Positions 16,361 to 25,401 are shown, numbered from the stretch's first letter. The stretch is 64,000 nt of DNA from DAIMFL01 sp964372215 (GCA_964372215.1 CAYJQC010000023.1:10301-74300), one strand, 5' to 3'. Numbers and translations are program-made. Notes: a model not told the origin generated them from the letters alone.

Positions 16361-17116
16361 ATGCTGCTGCATCTGCAGACTTGGCCCGACATCGAGAAGT
16401 ACCTGGCGGACAGCCAGGGCATCATCATCCCGATCGGCTCGACCGAGCAGCACGGGCCGAACGGCCTGATCGGCACCGACGCGATCTGCGCCGAGGTGGT
16501 GGCGCGCGGCGTCGGCGCGGCGACCGGGGCGCTGGTGGCGCCGACCATCGCGGTCGGCATGGCGCAGCATCACATGGCCTTCACCGGCTCGATGACGCTC
16601 AGGCCCTCGACCCTGATCGCCGTGCTGCGCGACACCGTCGACTCGCTCGCCCGCCACGGCTTCCGACGCTTCTATTTCGTCAACGGCCATGGCGGCAACA
16701 TCGCCACCCTCAACGCCGCGTTCTCGGAGATCTATGCCGAGGCCAGCCTGGCGCGCGGGCCCAAGGGCGGCGGCAACGACGGCGGGCTGCAGTGCCGCCT
16801 GAAGAACTGGTGGGAGGCGCCGGGCGTCTCCGCCCTGTCGAAGGAACTCTACGGCGCCGCCGAGGGCAGCCACGCGACCCCGTCGGAAGTCTCGCTCACC
16901 TGGCATGTCTATCCGGACGCCGCGCGGCCGATGACCCTGGAGCCGCCGATCGCGCCAAGAGGCGGCTTCGCCGATGCCGCCGACTATCGCCGCCGCTTCC
17001 CCGACGGGCGCATCGGCTCCAATCCCGGCCTGGCCAGCGTCGAGGCCGGCAAGCGGTTCTACGATGCCGCCATCGCCGGGCTGGCCGAGGACTACCGGAG
17101 CTGGATCGCGGAGTGA
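16361..17116 (+). CDS. Creatininase family protein
   Basis: A 251-residue amidohydrolase of the creatininase family. Metal-binding and catalytic segments: PIGSTEQHGPNGLIGTDA (Glu and His ligands), QHHMAFTGSMTL, FVNGHGGNIATLN and GAAEGSHATPSEVSL. Relatives hydrolyse creatinine, act in cofactor maturation or work on formamides, so the substrate is unknown. AAGGAG precedes the ATG at 16361. The reading frame extends far upstream but has no conserved sequence there, because it overlaps the exporter gene. Confidence 0.9.
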   Translation: MLLHLQTWPDIEKYLADSQGIIIPIGSTEQHGPNGLIGTDAICAEVVARGVGAATGALVAPTIAVGMAQHHMAFTGSMTLRPSTLIAVLRDTVDSLARHGFRRFYFVNGHGGNIATLNAAFSEIYAEASLARGPKGGGNDGGLQCRLKNWWEAPGVSALSKELYGAAEGSHATPSEVSLTWHVYPDAARPMTLEPPIAPRGGFADAADYRRRFPDGRIGSNPGLASVEAGKRFYDAAIAGLAEDYRSWIAE

Positions 17117-17256
17117 CGCTCGGCCGCAGCCCCGGACCGGCCTGGCCGGCTTGAGGCCGGAAGGCGATTGCCGCAGACTGCCGCTGAACCACGGCGCGGT
17201 CCCGCGCGGACCGACAGGCCATGTGCCGAACCATGCTGCAGGGGGAGCGACGCCTG

Positions 17257-19158
17257 ATGCCCGGCCGCTTTGACGAGATCCATGCGCGCTCGCTGCGCGA
17301 CCCCGAAGGATTCTGGGGCGAGGCCGCCGAGGGCATCCACTGGTTCGAGAAATGGGACCGGGTGCTCGACTCCTCCAACCCGCCGTTCTATCGCTGGTTC
17401 GCCGGCGGCACGCTCAACACCTGCTACAACGCGCTCGACCGCCACATCAAGGACGGGCGCGGCGACCAGCTCGCGCTGATCTACGACAGCCCGGTCACCG
17501 ACACGGTCGGCCACTACACCTACAGCCAGCTCCGGGACGAGGTCGCGCGCTTCGCCGGCCTCTTGGCGGCGCGAGGCGTGGTCAAGGGCGACCGGGTGAT
17601 CATCTACATGCCGATGGTGCCCGAGGCGGTGATCGCCATGCTGGCCTGCGCCCGGCTGGGCGCGATCCATTCGGTGGTGTTCGGCGGCTTCGCCGCCAAC
17701 GAACTGGCGACCCGCATCAACGACGCCCGGCCGAAGGTGATCGTCTCCGCCTCCTGCGGCATCGAGCCGGGCCGTGTCGTGCCCTACAAGCCGCTGCTCG
17801 ACGCCGCCATCATCATGGCGACGGCGAAGCCCGACCATTGCGTCATCCTGCAGCGGCCGATGGAGACCTGCGAGCTGATGCACGGCCGCGACATCGACTG
17901 GCGCGAGGCGATGAAGACGGCGCAGCCGGCGGACTGCGTGCCGGTCAAGGCGACCGATCCGCTCTACATCCTCTACACTTCGGGCACCACCGGCCAGCCC
18001 AAGGGCGTGGTGCGCGACAATGGCGGCCATGCCGTCGCCCTCAAATGGTCGATGAAGAACGTCTACGACGTCGAGCCCGGCGAGGTATTCTGGGCGGCCT
18101 CCGATGTCGGTTGGGTGGTCGGCCATTCCTACATCTGCTACGCGCCGCTGCTGCACGGCTGCACCACCGTGCTGTTCGAGGGCAAGCCGGTCGGCACGCC
18201 CGATGCCGGCGCCTTCTGGCGGGTGATCGCCCAGCACAAGGTCTCGACCCTGTTCACCGCGCCGACCGCGTTCCGCGCCATCAAGCGCGACGATCCCGAC
18301 GGCCGGCTCATCGGCGACTACGATCTGTCGGGCTTCCGCACCCTGTTCCTGGCCGGCGAGCGCTCCGACCCGGCGACCCTGGAATGGGCCGAGGCGCAGC
18401 TCAAGGTGCCGGTCATCGACCACTGGTGGCAGACCGAATCCGGCTGGCCGATGGCCGCCAACTGCATGGGGATCGAGCGTCTGCCGGTCAAGCACGGCTC
18501 GCCGACGCGCGCCGTGCCGGGCTGGGACGTGCACGTGGTCGACGGCGACTGCCGCGAGGTCAAGCGCGGCGAGATCGGCGCCATCGTCTGCAAGCTGCCG
18601 ATGCCGCCGGGCGCGTTCCCGACCCTGTGGAACGCCGAGCAGCGCTACCGCGATTCGTACCTGCGCGAGTACCCCGGCTTCTACCAGACCGGCGACGCCG
18701 GCTTCATGGACGAGGACGACTACGTCTACATCATGGCCCGCACCGACGACATCATCAACGTGGCCGGCCATCGGCTGTCGACCGGCGGCATGGAGGAGGC
18801 GCTGGCGGCCCATCCGGATGTCGCGGAATGCGCGGTCATCGGCGCCGCCGACCAGCTCAAGGGCCAGGTTCCCCTGGGCTTCCTCGTGCTCAAGGCCGGG
18901 GTCGCCCGGCCCCATGCCGAGATCGTCAAGGAGGTCGTGCAGATCGTGCGCGACCGCATCGGCCCGGTCGCCGCCTTCAAGACCGCGATCGTGGTGCAGC
19001 GCCTGCCCAAGACGCGCTCGGGCAAGATCCTGCGCGGCACCATGCAGAAGATCGCCGACGGCCAGGACTACAAGGCACCGGCGACCATCGACGATCCCAC
19101 GATCCTGCCGGAGATCGCCGCGGCGCTCTCGGGCGCCGGCTATGCCAAGCGGTCGTGA
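17257..19158 (+). CDS. prpE: Propionyl-CoA synthetase
   Basis: A 633-residue AMP-forming acyl-CoA synthetase that activates propionate. It has an N-terminal acetyl-CoA-synthetase-type region (EGFWGE-like start, LDSSNPPFYRWFAGG), the AMP-binding loop LYTSGTTGQPKGV, the acid-binding block WWQTESGWPM, and the C-terminal PKTRSGKILRG with the regulatory and catalytic Lys. NPPF and CYNALDRH near the start fit PrpE better than Acs. The ATG at 17257 is chosen because GGGGGAG lies 9 bp upstream. The rest of the methylcitrate pathway is not in the window. Confidence 0.93.
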   Translation: MPGRFDEIHARSLRDPEGFWGEAAEGIHWFEKWDRVLDSSNPPFYRWFAGGTLNTCYNALDRHIKDGRGDQLALIYDSPVTDTVGHYTYSQLRDEVARFAGLLAARGVVKGDRVIIYMPMVPEAVIAMLACARLGAIHSVVFGGFAANELATRINDARPKVIVSASCGIEPGRVVPYKPLLDAAIIMATAKPDHCVILQRPMETCELMHGRDIDWREAMKTAQPADCVPVKATDPLYILYTSGTTGQPKGVVRDNGGHAVALKWSMKNVYDVEPGEVFWAASDVGWVVGHSYICYAPLLHGCTTVLFEGKPVGTPDAGAFWRVIAQHKVSTLFTAPTAFRAIKRDDPDGRLIGDYDLSGFRTLFLAGERSDPATLEWAEAQLKVPVIDHWWQTESGWPMAANCMGIERLPVKHGSPTRAVPGWDVHVVDGDCREVKRGEIGAIVCKLPMPPGAFPTLWNAEQRYRDSYLREYPGFYQTGDAGFMDEDDYVYIMARTDDIINVAGHRLSTGGMEEALAAHPDVAECAVIGAADQLKGQVPLGFLVLKAGVARPHAEIVKEVVQIVRDRIGPVAAFKTAIVVQRLPKTRSGKILRGTMQKIADGQDYKAPATIDDPTILPEIAAALSGAGYAKRS

Positions 19159-19175
19159 GCAGCGTCGTGACCGCC

Positions 19176-19670
19176 ATGAAGCGGCTTCTCTGGCTGAGTC
19201 TTTTCGCCGGATTGTGGGCTGGCGCCCTGCTTGCGGCCGTGCCGGTCGCGGCCCAGGCCGACGATCCGGCCTCGCCGGCCGACGATCCGGCCCTGCACGA
19301 ACGCGCCAAGCCCTACATGGACTTCGCCGACCAGATCCTGGCGGCGATCACCACCGGCCAGAGCGGCGCCCTGCGCGCCTCGCTGAGCCCGTCCACCCTG
19401 GCATCGTGGATGCCGGAGGATGTCGACCTGTTCGTCGACAAGATCGTCATGCCGTACTTCGCCGACTATGCCAGCCCGGTGAACGAACAATGGGTCGCGC
19501 CCACCACCGCACCGGCGGGCTTTACTGGCTTCGCGTTTTATAGGAGTTTCACGACCACCGATGGCCGGACCAAGCCCTATGTCCTCTACGTGCTGGAGGA
19601 GGATGGACGGACGGTGGTCGGCAACCTCCTGGTCGGCAGGACCTTCCAGGACATGAACCCGCAGCCGTGA
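19176..19670 (+). CDS. Exported protein of unknown function
   Basis: A 164-residue protein with a clear signal peptide: KRLL, a hydrophobic core LWLSLFAGLWAGALLAAVPV and a likely cleavage after VAAQA. The mature part is acidic with no recognised domain. It includes ALRASLSPSTLASWMPEDVD and ends with a strand-rich segment, and may be a small periplasmic binding fold. A GTG at 19155 overlaps the prpE stop and is an alternative start giving seven more residues. Probably co-transcribed with prpE. Confidence 0.75.
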   Translation: MKRLLWLSLFAGLWAGALLAAVPVAAQADDPASPADDPALHERAKPYMDFADQILAAITTGQSGALRASLSPSTLASWMPEDVDLFVDKIVMPYFADYASPVNEQWVAPTTAPAGFTGFAFYRSFTTTDGRTKPYVLYVLEEDGRTVVGNLLVGRTFQDMNPQP

Positions 19671-19757
19671 GCCGCTTTCGGTCACAATCTGCTCACTGCC
19701 GGTCCGCGCGGCGCTGACGCCCCCCGGCCGGTCGCCAACCCGAGACCCCGAGGCAAG

Positions 19758-21260
19758 ATGAAGATCACCAGGCTCCTCAAGTCGCTCGGCATCAATGCCG
19801 GCGACGTCAAGTCGGGCGACATCGTCGTCCGCACCCCGATCGACGGCAGCATGGTCGGCCGCCTGAAGTCCGACACTCCAACCCAGGTGCGCGCCAAGAT
19901 CGGCCGTGCCGCCGACGCCTTCAAGCAATGGCGCGAGGTGCCGGCGCCGCGCCGCGGCGAGCTGGTGCGCCTCCTGGGCGAGGAACTGCGCGCCCACAAG
20001 GACGAGCTCGGCGAGCTGGTCGCGGTCGAGGCCGGCAAGATCCTGGTCGAGGGCCAGGGCGAAGTGCAGGAGATGATCGACATCTGCGACTTCGCGGTCG
20101 GGCTGTCGCGCCAGCTCTACGGCCTCACCATCGCGTCCGAGCGCCCGGGTCATCGCATGATGGAGACCTGGCATCCGCTCGGCGCCGTCGGCATCGTCAC
20201 CGCCTTCAACTTCCCGGTCGCGGTCTGGTCGTGGAACACCGCGCTGGCGCTGGTCTGCGGCGATTCCGTGGTGTGGAAGCCGTCGGAGAAGACGCCCTTG
20301 ACCGCGCTCGCCTGCCAGCGCCTGTTCGCCCGCGCGGCGAAACGCTTCGGCGACGCGCCGAAGGGCCTTCTGGAACTGGTAATCGGGGGTAGAGAGGCCG
20401 GCGAGGCGCTGGTCGACGATTCCCGTGTCGCGCTGGTGAGCGCGACGGGGAGCACCCGCATGGGCCGCGAGGTGGGGCCGCGGGTGGCGAAGCGCTTCGG
20501 CCGCTCGCTGCTCGAGCTCGGCGGCAATAACGGCATGATCGTGGCGCCCTCGGCCGATCTCGATCTCGCCGTGCGCGGCATCCTGTTCTCGGCCGTCGGC
20601 ACCGCGGGGCAGCGCTGCACCTCGCTCCGGCGCCTGATCGTCCATGAGAGCGTCTATGACAAGCTGATGCCGCGGCTGAAGAAGGCCTATGCCAGCGTCA
20701 AGATCGGCGACCCCCGCGCCAAGGGCACGCTGGTCGGGCCGCTGATCGACGAGGCGTCGTTCAAGCGCATGCAGGACGCGCTGAAGCAGGCCGCGAAGGG
20801 CGGCGGCAAGGTCACCGGCGGCAACCGCGCCCTGGCGCGCAAGTACCCGCAGGCCTATTACGTCCACCCGGCCCTGGTCGAGATGCCGAAACAGACCGAG
20901 ACGGTGCGGGAGGAGACCTTCGCGCCGATCCTCTACGTCATGAAGTACAAGACCCTCGCCGACGCCATAGCGCTGCATAACGGCGTGCCGCAGGGGCTGG
21001 CGTCCTGCATCTTCACCACCGACCTGCGCGAGGCGGAGACCTTCATGTCGGCGGCGGGCAGCGATTGCGGCATCGTCAACGTGAATATCGGCCCGAGCGG
21101 CGCCGAGATCGGCGGCGCCTTCGGCGGCGAGAAGGAAACCGGCGGCGGCCGCGAATCCGGCTCCGACGCCTGGAAGGCCTATATGCGCCGCGCCACCAAC
21201 ACCATCAACTACTCGCGCGAACTGCCGCTCGCCCAGGGCATCGTGTTCGACGCGGGGTGA
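19758..21260 (+). CDS. amaB: ALDH7-family aldehyde dehydrogenase (alpha-aminoadipic semialdehyde type)
   Basis: A 500-residue NAD-dependent dehydrogenase. It closely follows the antiquitin/ALDH7 pattern: TAFNFPVAVWSWN, KPSEKTPLTALA, the general base in LELGGNNG, the nucleophile in GTAGQRCTSLRRL, and the family-specific SGAEIGGAFGGEKETGGGRE. ALDH7 enzymes oxidise alpha-aminoadipic semialdehyde in lysine breakdown and also other aldehydes. Other lysine-degradation genes are not adjacent, though a LysE-type exporter lies 3.4 kb upstream. Family call is firm, substrate is inferred. Confidence 0.93.
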   Translation: MKITRLLKSLGINAGDVKSGDIVVRTPIDGSMVGRLKSDTPTQVRAKIGRAADAFKQWREVPAPRRGELVRLLGEELRAHKDELGELVAVEAGKILVEGQGEVQEMIDICDFAVGLSRQLYGLTIASERPGHRMMETWHPLGAVGIVTAFNFPVAVWSWNTALALVCGDSVVWKPSEKTPLTALACQRLFARAAKRFGDAPKGLLELVIGGREAGEALVDDSRVALVSATGSTRMGREVGPRVAKRFGRSLLELGGNNGMIVAPSADLDLAVRGILFSAVGTAGQRCTSLRRLIVHESVYDKLMPRLKKAYASVKIGDPRAKGTLVGPLIDEASFKRMQDALKQAAKGGGKVTGGNRALARKYPQAYYVHPALVEMPKQTETVREETFAPILYVMKYKTLADAIALHNGVPQGLASCIFTTDLREAETFMSAAGSDCGIVNVNIGPSGAEIGGAFGGEKETGGGRESGSDAWKAYMRRATNTINYSRELPLAQGIVFDAG

Positions 21261-21264
21261 GGCG

Positions 21265-21567
21265 TCAGCGCAGCCGCACCGTGCGGTCGTCGGGGCGGAG
21301 GCGGTCGGCTTCGGCGTCGACCTCCGCGCCGGCGGCGAGGCCGTGGCGCTCGAACAGGCGCTCCGCGGCGGCGAGCCAGTTCAAGTAATAGGACCGCGGG
21401 CGTCCGGCGCGCTCGGCCGCGCCGATCTCCTCGATCAGCAGCGCCTGGAACTCGGACCAGGCGAACGCGCCCCCGTCGTGCAGCCCGACCACCAGGGCGA
21501 AAACGCGCGCTTCCCAGGGCTCGACGAAGACCGGTCCGTCGGCGTCGACCGGGATCGCCGCCGTCAC
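21265..21567 (-). CDS. Nitrile hydratase accessory (activator) protein
   Basis: A 100-residue protein resembling the P14K/NthE activators that carry metal and insert it into nitrile hydratase. It shares the beta-subunit-like segment PVFVEPWEARVFALVVGLHD, then FAWSEFQALLIEEIG and YYLNWLAAAERLF. The GTG start overlaps the nthB stop (GTGA), with CTGGAG 9 bp upstream, so it is translationally coupled. It is last in the nthA-nthB-activator operon. Confidence 0.9.
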   Translation of the reverse strand: MTAAIPVDADGPVFVEPWEARVFALVVGLHDGGAFAWSEFQALLIEEIGAAERAGRPRSYYLNWLAAAERLFERHGLAAGAEVDAEADRLRPDDRTVRLR

Positions 21568-22232
21568 GATGCCGGCTCCAGATAGGCGTCCCAGAGGTCG
21601 AGGCAGAGCGTGTCGCCTTGCGCCGCCTCGTCGCCCCACAGCGCGCGGGCGCTGAACTCCACGGTGTAGAGCTGCTGCGGCGCGCGGCCTCGGCCGGCGG
21701 CGTGCGCGTCGGCGAACACGAAGCTGCCATGCTCGGCGACCACGGTGCCGACCCGCCCGCGCGCGTAGCGCGGCAGGCGGGTGTGGCCCCGGCCGCGCAC
21801 GGTGACCGTGTGCACCTTGTCGCCGGCCCGGAATCTGTGCGGCGCATCGGGCGAGTCCGGCGCCGCCTGGGAGGCGCCGTCGCGGATCGCCGCCGCCACG
21901 GCGTCGGGCCTGAGCGCCGGACTCACGCCGGCGGGCAGCGGCTTCGGCGCGCCGCCGGCAAGCTCGGCCGGCTCGACCACACCGCGCTCGCTCAGCAGCG
22001 CGAGGACGCCGGCCAGCCAGAGCTCGTAGTAGCTCGCGGCGAGATAGGCGGCGGGGGCGATCCGCTCGATCTCGCGTCGGAAATGGTCGTCGCTGTACGG
22101 CACGGCGAACGGCACCGCCGAGGCGAGGGCGAACATGCGCGCCTCCCAGGCGGCGTGGAACACCGGCTCGTCCGCCTCGCGCTCGATCGCGCCGAAGCCG
22201 TGCATGCCGCCGAGGTCGTGAACGCCGTCCAT
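21564..22232 (-). CDS. nthB: Nitrile hydratase subunit beta
   Basis: A 222-residue beta subunit, structural partner of NthA. It opens MDGVHDLGGMHGFGAI, the conserved start, with WEARMFAL and YYELWLAGVLALL in the helical half. The C-terminal beta barrel has FRAGDKVHTV, LPRYARGRVGTVV and LWGDEAAQGDTLCLDLWDAYLE. All expected segments are present, and the gene lies 11 bp after nthA. Confidence 0.95.
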   Translation of the reverse strand: MDGVHDLGGMHGFGAIEREADEPVFHAAWEARMFALASAVPFAVPYSDDHFRREIERIAPAAYLAASYYELWLAGVLALLSERGVVEPAELAGGAPKPLPAGVSPALRPDAVAAAIRDGASQAAPDSPDAPHRFRAGDKVHTVTVRGRGHTRLPRYARGRVGTVVAEHGSFVFADAHAAGRGRAPQQLYTVEFSARALWGDEAAQGDTLCLDLWDAYLEPAS

Positions 22233-22243
22233 GGACCAGCCCC

Positions 22244-22861
22244 TCAGACGATCGCCGTGCCGATCATGCCGTCGCGGCTGACCAGCGCCGCGAGCTCGGC
22301 CTCGCTCATGCCGTCGCTCTCCGCCGGGCGCCGCGGCAGCACCATGTAGCGGATGTCGGCGCTGCTGTCCCACACCCGGATCGCCGTCGTGGCCGGAACC
22401 TCCAGGCCGAACTCGCGCAGCACCGCGCGCGGCTCGCGCACCACCCGGGCGCGATAGGCCGGGCTCTTGTACCAGACCGGCGGCAGGCCCAGCACCGGCC
22501 AGGGATAGCAGGAGCACAAGGTGCAGACGACGACGTTGTGGACCGCCGGCGTGTTCTCGACCACCGCCAGGTGCTCGCCCTGCAGGCCCGCGAATCCGAG
22601 CTCGGCGACGGCGGCCGCGCCATCGTCGAGCAGGCGGCGCTTGAAGGCGGGATCGCTCCAGGCGCGCGCCACCACGGCGGCGCCGTTGCGCGGCCCGATC
22701 TTCGTCTCGTAGGCCTCGACGAAGGCGTCGAGCGTCGCGGGGTCGACGACGCCCTTGGCGACCAGCACGCGCTCGAGCGCCTTGACGCGCAGCGCGACGC
22801 CGGACTCCTCGTCGTCGTGGTCGTGATGCGGAGAATCGTGGTCGTGCGGCAACGCGCCCAT
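22244..22861 (-). CDS. nthA: Nitrile hydratase subunit alpha, cobalt type
   Basis: A 205-residue catalytic subunit that hydrates nitriles to amides. The metal claw is CTLCSC (C113, C116, C118). Thr at the second position marks the non-corrin cobalt class, whereas iron enzymes have Ser. Next come YPWPVLGLPPVWYKS and YRARVVREPRAVL, with the Tyr and Arg of the active site. The first 20 residues are rich in His and Asp (HDHDSPHHDHDDEE) and could bind metal. The gene heads the operon and has a perfect inverted repeat 25 bp upstream. Confidence 0.95.
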   Translation of the reverse strand: MGALPHDHDSPHHDHDDEESGVALRVKALERVLVAKGVVDPATLDAFVEAYETKIGPRNGAAVVARAWSDPAFKRRLLDDGAAAVAELGFAGLQGEHLAVVENTPAVHNVVVCTLCSCYPWPVLGLPPVWYKSPAYRARVVREPRAVLREFGLEVPATTAIRVWDSSADIRYMVLPRRPAESDGMSEAELAALVSRDGMIGTAIV

Positions 22862-22885
22862 CCGGATTGCGGCTGTGGTCGGCGT

Positions 22886-22908
22886 ATCAGTCTACCATCG
22901 AGACTGAT
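22886..22908. promoter_or_regulatory. Candidate operator upstream of nthA
   Basis: Perfect 8-bp inverted repeat ATCAGTCT/AGACTGAT with a 7-bp spacer, 24-47 bp upstream of the nthA start. TAGACT within it could serve as a weak -10 box on the minus strand. The symmetry fits a dimeric repressor site, but the regulator is unknown and no regulator gene is adjacent. Confidence 0.5.
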
Positions 22909-22963
22909 CGAGGCCGCGGCGCCGTGCAAGGCCGGGGGCCCGAAGCGCGGCGGCCAAACGCAA

Positions 22964-22989
22964 GGAGCCCGGCCGTGAGGCCGGGCTCC
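22964..22989 (-). terminator. trcR terminator hairpin
   Basis: Perfect 11-bp stem GGAGCCCGGCC/GGCCGGGCTCC with loop GTGA, 25 bp past the trcR stop, followed on the minus strand by TTGCGTTT. Confidence 0.7.
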
Positions 22990-23014
22990 CGCAATCTCGC
23001 GAATGTGCTGGAGG

Positions 23015-23647
23015 TCAGACTTTCGACATCAGGCTGGCGATGTCGAGTCCGCCCGGCAGCGTCGTCTTGCCCTGTTCGGGCTGATGATCCTCGGCCGGCC
23101 GCGGCCGCTCGATGCCGGCCTTCTCGAGCGCCCGGCGGGCCTTGGTGACGGCGGTATTGAGATCGCCCTGGGAGCACAGGCCGAGCAGCACCGGATCGCG
23201 CGGCCTGAGGTTCGGCGAATTCCAGTGGCTGCGGTCGCGCACCGCCGCGATGGTCTGCTTGGTGGTGCCGATCAGCTTGGACACCTGGGCGTCCGACAGC
23301 TCCGGGTGGTGGCGCAGCAGCCAGGCGATGGCGTCCGGCTTGTCCTGGCGCTTCGACACCGGGGTGTAGCGCGGGCCCTTGGTGCGCAGCGCCGGCATCG
23401 GGATGTCCTGCTTCTGCATCTTGAGCCGGGTCGCCGGATCCTTCTGGCAGCGCTCGATCTCCTCGCGGGTGAGCTGGCCGTTGCCGGTCGGGTCCTGGCC
23501 GACGATGCCGATCGCCACCTCGCCGTCGGCGATGCCCTGCACCTCCAGCGGATGCAGGCTGCAGAAATCGGCGATCTGCTCGAAGTTGAGCGTGGTGTTC
23601 TCGATCAGCCACACGGCGGTGGCCTTCGGCATGAGAGGATGGACCAT
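23015..23647 (-). CDS. trcR: TrcR/DUF1013 family cell-cycle regulator
   Basis: A 210-residue protein of the DUF1013 family, annotated in alphaproteobacteria as the cell-cycle transcriptional regulator TrcR. It opens MPKATAVWLIENTTLNFEQI, then FCSLHPLEVQGIADGE, with a helix-turn-helix-like middle (LSDAQVSKLIGTTKQTIAAV) followed by RDRSHWNSPNLRPRDPVLLG. The start follows GAGGAG by 8 bp. A single gene, conserved across the class and restricted to it. DNA binding is inferred from the HTH-like helices. Confidence 0.88.
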   Translation of the reverse strand: MVHPLMPKATAVWLIENTTLNFEQIADFCSLHPLEVQGIADGEVAIGIVGQDPTGNGQLTREEIERCQKDPATRLKMQKQDIPMPALRTKGPRYTPVSKRQDKPDAIAWLLRHHPELSDAQVSKLIGTTKQTIAAVRDRSHWNSPNLRPRDPVLLGLCSQGDLNTAVTKARRALEKAGIERPRPAEDHQPEQGKTTLPGGLDIASLMSKV

Positions 23648-23810
23648 GAATGCTCCTCGTACGTGCTCGGGGCTGCGCGCGGACAACTGGATGGCCGCTA
23701 GTTGCTGCCGCGCGCCGCTGCCGGCGCGGCGGCAGGCCCGCGAGAGCCCGCCCGGCGGTTGACTGCTACCCCAAGATATAGGGATCGGGCGCCGGTGTGA
23801 AAGCTAGCCG

Positions 23811-23836
23811 GCGCCGGGAGATAGCACTCCCGGCGC
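23811..23836. terminator. Hairpin between trcR and the quinone oxidoreductase gene
   Basis: Perfect 10-bp stem GCGCCGGGAG/CTCCCGGCGC with loop ATAGCA. It lies 92 bp past the oxidoreductase stop, without a T run. The rest of the 281-bp gap (23648-23928) presumably holds the trcR promoter. Nothing else was recognised there. Confidence 0.5.
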
Positions 23837-23928
23837 GCAACCGCCACAGGATTCTGCAAGATTCTGGGCATGGCGACGCCACGCCTTGGCCCAAATGCCG
23901 GGTCCGGGCCTCCGGGGCGCCCGCCGGC

Positions 23929-24933
23929 TCAGGGGCCGGCCGTCAGCACGATCTTGCCGATATGGGCGCTCGACTCCATCAGTCGGTGGGCGCCGGCGGC
24001 GTCGGCCAGGGGGAAGGTGGCGTGGATCAGCGGCTTGACCTTGCCGGCCGCCAGCAGCGGCCAGACCTTCGCGCGCAGGGCGTCGGCAATCACCGCCTTT
24101 TCCGCCACCGAGCGGGGCCGCAGCGTCGACCCGGTCAGGGTCTGGCGCTTGACCATGAGCGGCGCCAGGTTCAGCTCGACCGTGCTGCCCTTGAGGAAGG
24201 CGATCTGCACCAGCCGGCCCTCGACCGCGAGGATCTTCAGGTTCTGCTTCACGTAGTCGCCGCCGACCATGTCGAGGATCAGGTCGACGCCCTTGCCGCC
24301 GGTCGCCTCGCCGATCGCCTGCACGAAATCCTGGCTGCGGTAGTTGATCGCGTGATCGGCGCCGAGCGCGCGGCAGGCGGCGCATTTTTCGTCGCTGCCG
24401 GCAGTGGTGAACACCCGGGCGCCGAAGCGATGGGCCAACTGGATCGCGGTGGTGCCGATGCCGCTCGAGCCGCCATGGACCAGGAAGCTCTCGCCGGACT
24501 GCAGGCGACCGCGATCGAACACGTTGGTCCACACGGTGAAGTAGGTTTCCGGCAGCCCGGCCGCCTGGATCAGGTCGAGGCCCTTGGGTACCGGCAGGCA
24601 TTGCGCCGCAGGGGCCGCGCAGTATTCCGCGTAGCCGCCGCCGGCCACCAGCGCGCAGACCTGGTCGCCGAGCTTCCAGCCGGTCGCCCCGGGCCCAAGC
24701 GCGGCGACGGTGCCGGCAACCTCCAGCCCGGGAATGTCGGAGGCGCCGGGCGGCGGGGCGTAGCCGCCGGTCCGCTGCAGCACGTCGGGCCGGTTCACCC
24801 CGGCGGCGGCGACCTTGATCAGGACCTCGCCTTGCTGCGGCTGCGGCAGCCGCCGGGTCGCCGGTGCCAGCACCTCCGGTCCGCCGAAGCCGGCGATCTC
24901 GATGGCGGTCATGGTCGGCGGCAATTCGGCCAT
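23929..24933 (-). CDS. NAD(P)H-quinone oxidoreductase (zinc-less MDR family)
   Basis: A 334-residue enzyme of the quinone oxidoreductase/PIG3 group of medium-chain dehydrogenases. It opens MTAIEIAGFGGPEVL, with VAAAGVNRPDVLQRTGGYAPPPGA, and a cofactor site GGSSGIGTTAIQLAHRFGARV. It lacks the Cys zinc ligands of alcohol dehydrogenases. It probably reduces quinones or enones with NADPH. The start at 24933 follows GAGGAGG. The frame reads further upstream but without homology. Confidence 0.92.
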   Translation of the reverse strand: MAELPPTMTAIEIAGFGGPEVLAPATRRLPQPQQGEVLIKVAAAGVNRPDVLQRTGGYAPPPGASDIPGLEVAGTVAALGPGATGWKLGDQVCALVAGGGYAEYCAAPAAQCLPVPKGLDLIQAAGLPETYFTVWTNVFDRGRLQSGESFLVHGGSSGIGTTAIQLAHRFGARVFTTAGSDEKCAACRALGADHAINYRSQDFVQAIGEATGGKGVDLILDMVGGDYVKQNLKILAVEGRLVQIAFLKGSTVELNLAPLMVKRQTLTGSTLRPRSVAEKAVIADALRAKVWPLLAAGKVKPLIHATFPLADAAGAHRLMESSAHIGKIVLTAGP

Positions 24934-25042
24934 GACGGTGGCCTCCTCAGGTTCTCGGGGTGAATCGACGGACGTTCCTCGTCTAGTATGATCGGCGTTG
25001 GCGGGCAAGAGCAGGCGACGAGTGCAGGCGAGGGGGGCGACG

Positions 25043-25228
25043 ATGGACCCTGAGGATCTGGAGCCGCGCAAGCGGGCGGTGCCACCGAAGAACCTCGACA
25101 CCCTGTCGATCGGTGAGCTGAACGAGTACATCGCCGAGCTGCAGGCGGAAATCGATCGGGTGCGCGCCAAGATCGCCGCCAAGGAGGCGCATCGCAGCGG
25201 GGCGGCGGCGCTGTTCAGAAGCGGCTGA
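25043..25228 (+). CDS. DUF1192 family small protein
   Basis: A 61-residue acidic-to-basic protein. It reads MDPEDLEPRKR, then LDTLSIGELNEYIAELQAEI, the DUF1192 signature, and a helix DRVRAKIAAKEAH. GAGGGGGGCGACG precedes the ATG. It is conserved across alphaproteobacteria, and its function is unknown. It is divergent from the oxidoreductase, a pairing often seen in the class. Confidence 0.9.
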   Translation: MDPEDLEPRKRAVPPKNLDTLSIGELNEYIAELQAEIDRVRAKIAAKEAHRSGAAALFRSG

Positions 25229-25401
25229 CGGTGGGCTCGATATTATTTTTTCTTTTTTTCGAAGCAGATTCCGCCGTCACGACCTGCTGCCGATTCCGAC
25301 CCTCGCCGTTCACAATCGCAAATAGCTAATAGCTTCAGGCGTTTGACGTATTCGGGCGGAGACGAGCCGGACCCCCGGGGCTGATCGGTGAGCCCGCCAT
25401 G

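Noticed and set aside
22964..23836. The strong hairpins at 22964 and 23811 as novel structured RNAs
   Set aside because: Both are simple perfect stems just past gene ends, best explained as terminators.
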